Assembly: GCA_003427395.1 (NCBI GenBank)
Contig: BFEA01000165.1
Span: 711,768 to 748,682, forward strand
Length of the DNA stretch: 36,915 nt
Source of the DNA: Chara braunii
Taxonomy: Eukaryota; Streptophyta; Charophyceae; Charales; Characeae
Direction: 5' to 3'
A program made the position numbers and the translations under genes. Below are positions 28,765 to 36,915 of the stretch, piece after piece; within the stretch, counting starts at the first letter, position 1; each line of letters begins with the position of its first letter. The notes beneath the pieces were generated by a model that worked only from the letters and a program-made list of their open reading frames with translations, was not told where the DNA came from and did no database searches.

Positions 28765-29512
28765 GCCGACACTTGAGTGTCGAATACGACCCTCGAGATT
28801 AACGAGGACCGCGCGAGTATGGGTACTACATAGTACGCCATTATTGCGACTGCCTGCGTACGTTTGCATTGCGAGTCGATATGAGTAGGCCTCGCGTCCG
28901 CGCGGTTTTGTACTAAGTCTCTCACGCGACGCCTATCCGATTTCCGCGTCGGAAAGTTATGGGTTGGCTACCGAGGGGCTAGGAGCGTTGTCGCGTTGTT
29001 TGTGTTGTATCGTGTTGTGCGTGCGTGTGTGTGTGTTTTATTTTTGTGTTCGTAGAGTGGTGTGCGTGTGGTGTGTGGGATGCGTCTTAGTCGACCGACG
29101 ACGAGCCGCGCTTGGGACTTCAGCCCCCCAAGATGTCAGTTCGCGTGTGGGTCCGATAAGCGTATTACCGCGCGTACCCCCTATGCTACAGCGAACGAGA
29201 AACGCCCTCGGCTGGTCCACCTCTGCGATTGCAACTGAGTAGCTTTCATACTGTGGACTGGTAGCTCGACGAGGATACGCCCACGGAAGGGAGGTGACAG
29301 CTCCCGTAAGGTGGAGGTAAGTTGTGCCTTGCGTAGGCCCTATCCTGTCGTAGGGGCTCGCGAGAGAGGTATGGCTGGCGCACTCGGCCGGAGCGGCCTA
29401 AGGAAGCTCCATTTGTGTGTTCGCGGCAAGGTTCGTCCAACTCCTGCATGACGCGACCGAGAGGGTCCCTCGCTGCCGTGTGCGGTGCCGGACCGATGCG
29501 CCCGACACTGCT
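28765..29512 (-). repeat. right arm of the ~750-bp inverted repeat
   Basis: Minus-strand counterpart of 22415-23172, sharing the blocks named there, with scattered substitutions and small indels. The TATA-like element of the left arm reads TAGTACAAAACC here and is lost. Confidence 0.75.
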
Positions 29513-30612
29513 CCTCCGCGGGCTGAAGCCAACAGACTCCGCAGTAGGCTGCGCTTTCATGATCGCTGAGGCATCGGGCTGGCCCGAACAGCCAACTGAG
29601 GGCCGCGCGCCTTGGCACTTTGCGGGCAGGTCGGTCGGGAAATAAGTTGATATACTCTCCTTAGTGAATTTCGGCACACACAATCCCCGCTCTGCAATCG
29701 GTAATCTGTCGGAAGAGTGAAGTTTGGGCTAGCGCGCAACCATGGGCAGAGGAAGATGGTCATGACGCCAGAGGGGATGAAGTGAACATGGGAGAACAAA
29801 CGGGTAGAGGCAACGGTGGAAGGGAGTGAGTGAACCCGGACGGAAAGTTGTGCCGGGTGCAGGCGGGGTACCGTAGGTTGGGAGCTGTCAGAGATAAAAT
29901 GTGTGTGAAGCTATGGCGAAAGGTAAAATGAACTGAGCGCGGTCAGGGATGGATAACGTACTCAATTCGTAATGAAATCGGGCGTAGTAATAGCAAAGAT
30001 TGGATTTCTGAAGGCAGGCGAGCCTGGATCTGCGGGCAGAAGGTGAAAGTGAGTAGTAGGGAAATTAGTAGGGAAACGAAGCTACGTGTAAGTGTCGAGT
30101 GGACATGGTGGAGGCTGGAAACAACTATTCGAGCCGTTTTTCGATAGGATCGGGCGCGGGAAGGAACTAGTTGAAAGTCTCAGACCATTGCGATTCCGAT
30201 GATAATGTCAGATTTCGCAATGTAAGCACAGATTAGGCGGTGCACTTTGAAGAGATTGCGTTCGAGAGTGATTTCGCTGTAGTAACGGACACTCTCGGAC
30301 TCTAGAGGAAGGATCGTCACTGATTACCAAGGCCGTTCATGATCTTCATCCGTTCTTGATCGTCCCTCCGCACAAGCGTGCTCATGGCCACTTTGTTGGT
30401 CGTCCCACTTCCACTCATGGCTGTATATCTCACTGGTGAATACTTCTGCTTATCACTTGCTAAACCTTGAATGAATCTGGCCGCGCCAGTGACCAGGTGC
30501 GCCCGTACTTGGAGAAGAGAAGGGAGATGTTGGAAGGGGGGGATTTTTAAACGTTGTGGGACCAATGATGAAGACCGGCTCTGGATCCGGGAAACGACTC
30601 CGCCGATATGAC
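29513..30612. other. non-coding spacer
   Basis: GC-moderate sequence without recognisable gene, microsatellite or repeat; short open frames only. Confidence 0.4.
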
Positions 30613-30722
30613 TATTGAGGGCTGCGCAAGGAGGGAACGACTTCCAAAAATGGCGATGTATGTGTCCGCGTTCTAGCAGAAGATTCATTCGATTTTGCTC
30701 ATGCGAGTGACGGAAGGGGCGT
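30613..30722. mobile_element. decayed family A MITE
   Basis: AAATGGCGATGTATGTGTCC and GTTCTAGCAGAAGATTCATT match the family A centre; ends are eroded. Confidence 0.5.
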
Positions 30723-30739
30723 TAAGCCGGCCGCGGGGG

Positions 30740-31270
30740 TGGGATACTTACCTGCCTGGGCGGTGCATTTGCTTGATGTTTCAGCGGGAGCGGACTTTAT
30801 CGGTCCAGTTGCAGGCTCCGCTTGGGAAACACAGTGTATACATCTGTGTTTTAGTGATAGATTCAGTTTCTGCCTTGGTTGTCTAAAAGAGATAGGACAG
30901 TTCCATAAGATTGGACGGTATGATTGCTCTGAATTGTGAGGGTTTGACTGTGATTGACTTTTCAGGGGCCAAATCTGTACCATAAAATTGGAGGGTTTGG
31001 TTGCCATGTTTGATTCGGGTTTTGGTTTGTTTCTTTTGTTGTGGCTAAAGCGAGGAGTTGCACGAGTGAGGCTTGTATGGCTAAAGCGAGGGGTATGAGT
31101 GCAAGGAATGGTTGAAGTTGACCCCATGTAGTGCGTGGACTTCTGGATGAATCTTTGATGTGATTGCAGGTATGGTTGTAGTTCGGCTTCGGGATGTGAC
31201 TGCCTGCGATTACATACATATACGGCTGAGAGGAGTCTCACTGTGACTGTGAGAAGTGATCGTCCTATAT
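30740..31270 (-). repeat. minus-strand copy of the hairpin-bearing non-coding element
   Basis: Right half matches 23520-23756; left half matches 25600-25720 (GCCCCTGAAAAGTCAATCAC, AACCCTCACAATTCAGAGCA). Two loop-family members are present on the minus strand: CCAAA...TTTGG around CCAATTTTATGGTACAG (about 30970-31005), and CCAATCTTATGGAACT (about 30897-30925) whose stem is lost. The 120-bp repeats between them are absent, so the element varies internally. A consensus donor CAG|GTAAGTA lies at about 30750 on the same strand. Confidence 0.65.
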
Positions 31271-31539
31271 AAATAAGCCTTGTATATATATATACTTATA
31301 TGTGCCTTGGGTATGCGCGCAGCATACTGCGGTCGTGCGCAGGGGTTAGCCAGATTATGGCTTGAGAGAAAAAAAAGACTCCCTGTTATCCTTTGCTTTT
31401 TAGTATTTTTATAGTTGGACGTTGTAGTCAGTGGCAGCCGTCAAAGTCAAACCCCTTGACAACAACCTCCCTTACAGTCCGGTCACTCCTCCTCACACCA
31501 CACCTTCATCCCCTGCGGCGGAGCCGCAATCACACAACT

Positions 31540-31990
31540 CTGAACAACCGCCGTACTCACGGTATCATCAGCAGTAGCAACGGCGATCAGGCCCAACTTC
31601 AGCAGCCTCCGCCAACAGGCCCGCACACGGCTAAGGGCAACAGCATCACCATCCCAGCAATTAACAACAGTCTGTACACAGTTAACAAGGGCAGCAGCAG
31701 GTCGTGCACAGTCAACGGACGCAGCAACAATTTCGCGCCCAGTATGCAGCAGCCATTCGTGCACAGTCAACAACGGCGACAACAATTCGTGTGCAGTATG
31801 CAGCAGTCGCACGCAGCGGCCAGCAGCAGCACGCCGTAGTATGCAGCAGTCGGCAGCAGCGGCCAGCAGCAGCACGCCGTAGTATGCAGCAGTCGGCAGC
31901 AGCGGCCAGCAGCAGCACGCCGTAGTATGCAGCAGTCGGCAGCAGCCGCAGCTCCTAGACGCAGTCAGCGCGCTCAATAGGCCATCCGTT
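31540..31990. repeat. CAG-rich block with three 43-bp tandem units
   Basis: Resembles 26311-26760. At 31815-31944 three perfect or near-perfect 43-bp units (GCAGCGGCCAGCAGCAGCAC then GCCGTAGTATGCAGCAGTCG) lie in tandem. Confidence 0.8.
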
Positions 31991-32188
31991 GGGTCCCTAT
32001 CCGCACCCACCACGCCTCTTCGCTTGCACTCCACACGTTTACTCCACGGCCAGGCACTCTGTCGTAACCATCCATTCAACTGACTGTGCACGGTCAGCCC
32101 CCTCTATCGGCTGTTAGTGGTTTATTCCGGGGCTATCGGCCTTGGCCAGCCCCTCTCCCTCTCTCGACAGGGAGGACACTGCATCAAC

Positions 32189-32565
<377 letters not shown>

Positions 32566-32572
32566 GTCGTAC

Positions 32573-32854
32573 GTGTGCCCGTACCTGTTGATTGTGTCAG
32601 ATAGCGCTACCCACCCGCTGCTACCTTATTGTCCCTACTACCCGAAGCTCATGACGGAGTACCTACAGAAAGAAGGTAGGTGCCTATCTTATGGCAAGGA
32701 GGTTCACCAGGAGCGCAAGGGTCACCACCGCCTCATTTGGGGCTGCCACTGCATCGATGGTATCACGCCACTACCGTCTCAGCAAGAGACGGTCATCGGG
32801 CGGGAGGCGTTGTTTGCTGAGGGTATGACTCCCATTTCACTACCCGGCAAGTAA
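32573..32854 (+). pseudogene. possible degenerate Gag zinc-knuckle fragment
   Basis: 93-codon frame ending in TAA. PYYPKLMTEYLQKEGRCLSY followed by GKEVHQERKGHH resembles retroelement Gag segments in which a helical 'eyL.....C..CGk.GH' zinc knuckle follows a proline-rich lead. The second cysteine is Tyr and the last is absent, so it would not bind zinc. The context of retroelement-like repeats fits, but similarity is weak. Confidence 0.3.
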
Positions 32855-32863
32855 GCGGGGGGG

Positions 32864-32912
32864 GGGCGGGAATGAATCTCCCGCCAGAATACGGTCAGAT
32901 ACACCATCCGTA
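32864..32912. mobile_element. family A MITE fragment
   Basis: GGAATGAATCTCCCGCCAGA and CGGTCAGATACACCATCC correspond to the family A centre; both terminal repeats are missing. Confidence 0.45.
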
Positions 32913-33520
32913 GTCGAGTCTGCTCCCTGCGCGCAGCCTTCAGCGTTGTCCCTAGCCAAACCATCAACCCACCATTAAAACCAACTGCGGCATCACGTTC
33001 GCACTGCCTCAAAACCTCAAGACCAGACCTTCTATCACGCGTTTTTGTCAAGAGACGGGCGGGCTGCACGATTCCTACTCCTCCCATAGCTGGCTTTCGA
33101 AAACCCCCCTCGCAGCTTGGCGCTCGACGCTCCACCGCCTTGCAGCATGTCACCCCCGCTGAGTCCTCTCTTCGCCTGGCCTCGGCTCATTTTGCTGCCA
33201 TCGTCGCCCCCTCTTGCCACGTGCGCCTGTCACGCCATCCCGTCCCGGTTCATCCGCTTTCACTGCCAGCGCTGCCTGCTCGCTGCCGCCCGACGTCGCC
33301 CGGTCTTGTCTATTACTGCCCAGCGCCCGCTTTGCCCCATCTGCGCCTCACCGGCTTATCCACCATCCCTTTTTTCTACCCTCTCCGTGCTTGAACCCCG
33401 GGCGGTTCCCCGTCTAGATGCGTCACCCCCCTTCGTTCACGTTGTCACCAACCCAAATCGGCCCATCGTGCCTGAATAACGCCCTGCATCTGAACGTTGC
33501 GAAGGCCGGTGCCCCAGACA
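32913..33520. other. non-coding, C-rich spacer
   Basis: Several overlapping plus-strand frames (for example 33117-33479) are long only because the sequence is C-rich and stop-poor; no domain recognised. Confidence 0.4.
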
Positions 33521-33524
33521 AAAC

Positions 33525-33630
33525 AAAAAAACGGAAAGCCTACTCCTACCTTATACGCGTCAGCCCCTGCGCGGGGGCCGCGCTAATCTTCTCCAAGTCG
33601 TTCCAAATTTTAACGGATGTCCCGAAGGAC
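33525..33630 (-). pseudogene. U6 snRNA-derived copy, minus strand
   Basis: On the minus strand: GTCCTTCGGGACATCCGTTA, AAATTTGGAACGAC, TTGGAGAAGATTAGCGCGG, CCCCCGCGCAGGGGCTGACG. Spacing is canonical (no 6-nt insertion) and the AGC triad is present, but ACAGAGA is changed to TTGGAGA. A T7 run about 100 nt from the start resembles a Pol III terminator. Probably a pseudogene. Confidence 0.75.
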
Positions 33631-33739
33631 TCAGCCGGGGCAGTGCCCCCTGGCGCAACCAAAGGCCGCCCGACCTTCTCCTCTACCTCCCTCGCATGCG
33701 CCTGCCCCGGTTCCCATCCGGATTCAGTCCCGGGCTTTT

Positions 33740-33817
33740 CCTTACGGGCGACTCCTACCCCGTGGTCGCGTAAACCCTCTCTCTACCGCTCCATTTCTAA
33801 CGGATGTCCCGAAGGAC
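33740..33817 (-). pseudogene. U6-derived fragment, minus strand
   Basis: Starts with the identical 20-nt head GTCCTTCGGGACATCCGTTA, then AAATGGAGCGGTAGAGAGAG and rapid divergence. Like the neighbouring copy it is preceded by CTGA, so both may derive from one longer unit. Confidence 0.6.
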
Positions 33818-34221
33818 TCAGGCCGCTGGGCCACCCCGCCTTCTCAGTACCCCGCGGCCCTGCGAGATGGCCCCGGGGTAAACCAGAATGCAGGTTTGTA
33901 CTTCAACAGTTTATGGGTGTGCCCCATTGGGCTAAACTCTTGGGGCCTACCACGCCCTCGGCACCGCGGTGCGGCCACACAAGCAGTTAGTAATTGCACT
34001 TGAAGCAACCCTCGGAGTGCAACACACCCCACGCAACCCTCACCAGCCTCGGTATCGCGTCCTGCTCCGGGACGCGAGTAAAAGGATGAACATAAAAACA
34101 AAACTTGCAAGAGGCATAAAAATTTAAAACTAATAATTAAAAAAAAAAATGAAATCAGAAAAAAAGGGAGCGGCGCTACAAACACCCCGCCTCCCCCACG
34201 GATCGAGCCCGCCGCCGCGCC

Positions 34222-35140
34222 CACTAGCAAAACCGAGGGGGAATAGCCCCGTCGGGCCCTCAACCCCTCAGGCTTCCACTCCACGCTACTCTGCTGCCGC
34301 CGCGCCGACGCCCGCTGGCCTCGATCCCCGAACCTCCCTAGTAATAGTCCGCTGTCATATGAGGCGGTGCGGCGCTGCGCTCAGGGCCAACGAATTTGGC
34401 CTGAGACTCATCTCTGCCTACAACTGTGCGCGCGGACGCCCAACGCCTGCGCCGACTTACCAAGCTGTACCACGACCGTCACTCGCGCCTCCCCGCGCAC
34501 CAAGACCTACCGCAGTCACACTGTCGCCGTCGACGCCGTCGTCCTCGCACGCGCGCTCGCCTCGGTCAAACGCCCCAATTAACAGAAAAATATCCCTAGT
34601 TCCTCCTTAATAAAAAATAAACAAATATCAACAATACCATTGAACAAAATGACCGATGTCCGCGCCAGCTTTACGATCAATCAACAGAAAAGAATCACGC
34701 GCGCCTCAAACCTGCGCGCCCACGCACTCTTTATTCTAGTCAACCACTCCTGTAGTCGTAAACCACAGGCGCGGTATACTTAAACCTTAAACCAAATCTA
34801 TTTTCTGTCGCTTGCAAAAAACAGGGCGGATACCCTTGTAAAGGTATTGGCGCCGACTCATCCTGCCTACTCCCTCATGCCCGCATTCCCTCATTGTTTC
34901 TAAGTGTACCCTACGCCGGGCCCTGTCCAGGTTCATTTACCCACTTTCTCCCATGCTGCCCGCCGTTCAGCAGCGCCACTGCACTACCCCCCTTGGTCGT
35001 GCTCATGAACCCTCAGCCCGGACTTGAAACCGGTACTAGCCTAACTAGCTTTAAAATGGAAAAAAAAAAAAAAAAAAAAAACAAGGAAAAATAAACAGAC
35101 ATAAGAATAAAAACCCAAAATTCTTAGACAAGCGGGCCCG
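34222..35140 (+). repeat. ~0.9-kb tandem repeat, copy 1
   Basis: Direct partner of 35150-36000. Shared order: hairpin at 34233-34271 (CCGAGGGG...GCCC/GGGC...CCCCTCAG), CGTCCGCTGGCCT-like segment, ACGCGCGCCTCAAACCTGCG, CTCTATTCTAGTCAACCA-like segment, and hairpin at 34825-34854 (GGCG...ATACCCTT/AAGGTAT...CGCC). A poly(A) run is at about 35060. Confidence 0.75.
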
Positions 35141-35149
35141 CGTTTAGAT

Positions 35150-36000
35150 TCCCCCAGCAAAACTGAGGGGGATAGTCCTGTGGGACCCTCAACCCCTCAG
35201 CCCTTCAACGCTCCAATGCTTCTGCGCCGCCGTCCGCTGGCCTTGATCCCCGTACCCTCGCAACAATAGTCCAGTACCGTAACCTATAGGGCTAAGCTCA
35301 AGCCTGAGCCCAGCACGAGTGAAAAAACATATAAGGTGTAGTGGTGTCGCGCTCAAGCCCAGGAACACTACCCGCGGCCGCTAGGCCTCCGTGCAGGCTT
35401 GTCCGTCCTGCGCCAGTGGCTGCCTCGCGCCCCTCTCCTCGCACCCTAGCCTACCACCGGTCAACCGTGCTAAATAAAAGCAAACCTGTTTTTCCAAAAA
35501 AATCAGGCCGGCCAACTAAGCCGTCTGCTTAATCAAACGGAGACATCACACGCGCGCCTCAAGACTGCGCGCCCACTCACGCTCTACTCTAGTCAACCAT
35601 CCCATCAGTGTAACCCAACAGACTCAGCCGCGACTGCACACTTAGACTTTTAAACTTACTTTTTGTCACTTGCAAAAACCAGGGTGGATACCCTTGTCAG
35701 GGTATTTGCACCGACACCGCAGATTCAAAAACCGTCAGTAACCACCAGTTTCGCCGCACAATCTCGGCAACACCTTCCCTTAAAATGCTGCCAATTACCG
35801 CACCACAGGAAAAATTACCGTCTCGCCGCACAATTCCGGCAGTACTTCCTTTATAAAAAAAACGCAGCGGCGCAACCTTTCCGCTCAAAATCACTAATCA
35901 CTGCGCAGACCGTCGGGCAACACCTCCTCGTCGTTGGCCTCTTGCCGCACAGTCCAACCCTGCCGCAACCTCACAGCTATAGCTCCCACACAACCCTGCA
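35150..36000 (+). repeat. ~0.9-kb tandem repeat, copy 2
   Basis: Copy 2 of the unit. Hairpins at 35163-35200 (CTGAGGGG...GTCC/GGAC...CCCCTCAG) and 35683-35712 (GGTG...ATACCCT/AGGGTAT...CACC) correspond to those of copy 1 with paired base changes. The right end carries three GGCAACACCTTCC-like cores related to the 120-bp repeats at 24.2-24.8 kb. Confidence 0.75.
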
Positions 36001-36143
36001 GCACAAGCACAAAGGTGGGGCAAGAAGCTCCCAACCTTTAGCTATGGTTGCCTCTCTCCTCCTCCAAGTGTTCCTGTAGACCTCCAACACTTCGACTCAC
36101 CACACCAGCAGCCAGCCAGCCAGCGTTTACTCAAGTAGAATGC

Positions 36144-36482
36144 CCCAGCAGCATTGCCACAAGTGTGAGGCTGCTGGGTGGCAAGCTAGCTTTTATAGCT
36201 AGTCGAGGGCATGTGGGCAGTTGCCTTGCCTATAGCCAACTAAAATTTCGTTAGCATTCCTGACCCTTCATCTAAATCAACGGCTAGGAGCTTTGTGCCT
36301 TGGTTTTCCCCTAGGGAACCAAGGTCATCAATTCCCAGGAGTACCTGGTTGTTTTCCCAGACCAGGTGCTTCTGGAAATGGTTGTACTCAGCAATTCCAG
36401 GATTGCATGTTCAAATGAACAGGCGCAGTCCCATCAACCCCTAAAACCTTCTAGGGGCCGCACCTGTTCTACGGTCGCGACC
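36144..36482 (+). other. train of seven consecutive stem-loops/palindromes
   Basis: CCCAGCAGC(36144)/GCTGCTGGG(36170); CTAGCT(36186)/AGCTAG(36197); CCTTGGTT-CCC(36298)/GGG-AACCAAGG(36314); ACCTGGT(36342)/ACCAGGT(36361); CTGGAA(36372)/TTCCAG(36395); CCCCTA(36438)/TAGGGG(36452); GGTCGCGACC(36473-36482). They do not overlap and are sequence-unrelated to each other. Confidence 0.65.
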
Positions 36483-36915
36483 ATATTCGCGGCCATTCCC
36501 CATTTCTCTTCTTTTCCTCCCCTCTTCTTCTTCTGTCTATCCCCTGTATCTACCCTGAACCAGCGGCCACGGACTTATTTTTTCCTTCCTTTCTTTCTCT
36601 TTTCTTTCTGTTTCTTTTCTTCTCTATTCCCCCCCCCCCCCTACTAACTCTGCTCCCTCCGTACGGGCCCACACCTGGACACCAACAGTGCCAGGTATGG
36701 GCAACAGTAGACAGTTGTTGCCAGTTTTCAATCACGAACGGGCACAGCCGTTTCACTACAACGTTCATGGTGGAGGAAACTAAAAATAACCAAAGAAAAA
36801 AGAAAAATTTTAAATCAAAAAGAAAAAATTCAAATCAAGAAGAAAAAAACAAAAACGAAAAAAAAAAAAAAACTTACAAAGGAAAAAAAACCGACTTACC
36901 CGAGGCGTGCTTTCA
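36483..36915. other. non-coding right edge
   Basis: T/C-rich tract (36500-36645, with a C10 run), then an A-rich, purine-dominated end. No gene recognised. Confidence 0.4.

Noticed and set aside
33418-33990. 190-codon plus-strand open frame
   Set aside because: It runs antisense across two U6-derived pseudogenes in C-rich sequence; no domain.

Overview
This is a eukaryotic nuclear window, repeat-rich and low in genes. It carries spliceosomal exons with canonical GT-AG boundaries, U6 snRNA-derived sequences, a degraded LINE with a C-terminal zinc-knuckle domain, dinucleotide microsatellites, poly(A)/poly(T) tracts and many short palindromic elements. The U6-like sequences have the green-plant type of 5' stem (GTCCTTCGGGACATCC) and 3' end (AAATCGAG...ATGGTCCAA). 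I therefore infer Viridiplantae, probably a large-genome alga or streptophyte; the species is not determinable from the sequence alone.

The one gene I can support runs on the minus strand from 14721 to 888 and continues, or ends, in the first 890 bases. Its three visible exons (14721-14059, 1914-1588, 1142-888) are all in phase 0 and together encode 415 residues: a very acidic N-terminal half followed by a pRiA4b ORF-3-like (IS1096 passenger/TnpR) domain. The domain is interrupted between LHVALQ and NAFDW by a 12,144-bp intron. That intron (1915-14058) is a repeat trap: at least ten palindromic MITEs, a 320-bp foldback, two U6-derived pseudogenes, a 31-bp minisatellite and poly(A)-only insertions flanked by target-site duplications.

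Upstream of the gene, 15.6-18.3 kb holds more MITEs of the same families, including a 519-bp element with a TAA duplication that itself hosts a smaller MITE. From 18.46 to 21.4 kb lies a 5'-truncated, frameshifted LINE on the minus strand (reverse transcriptase with a LADD motif, thumb region, zinc knuckle).

From 22.4 kb to the right edge there is no convincing gene. The region is built from fragments of one or more large non-coding repeat families, probably LTR-retrotransposon-like: a ~750-bp inverted pair (22.4-23.2 and 28.8-29.5 kb), ~120-bp tandem repeats, a ~600-bp direct repeat, CAG-rich blocks, a 190-bp (CT)n tract and a two-copy ~0.9-kb tandem repeat. The striking theme here is structure without coding: trains of stem-loops. 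In the best one (25036-25758, with relatives at 27531 and about 30960) a fixed ~19-nt loop sits on stems whose sequences differ from copy to copy while remaining self-complementary. That compensatory pattern is the strongest candidate in the window for an undescribed functional element.
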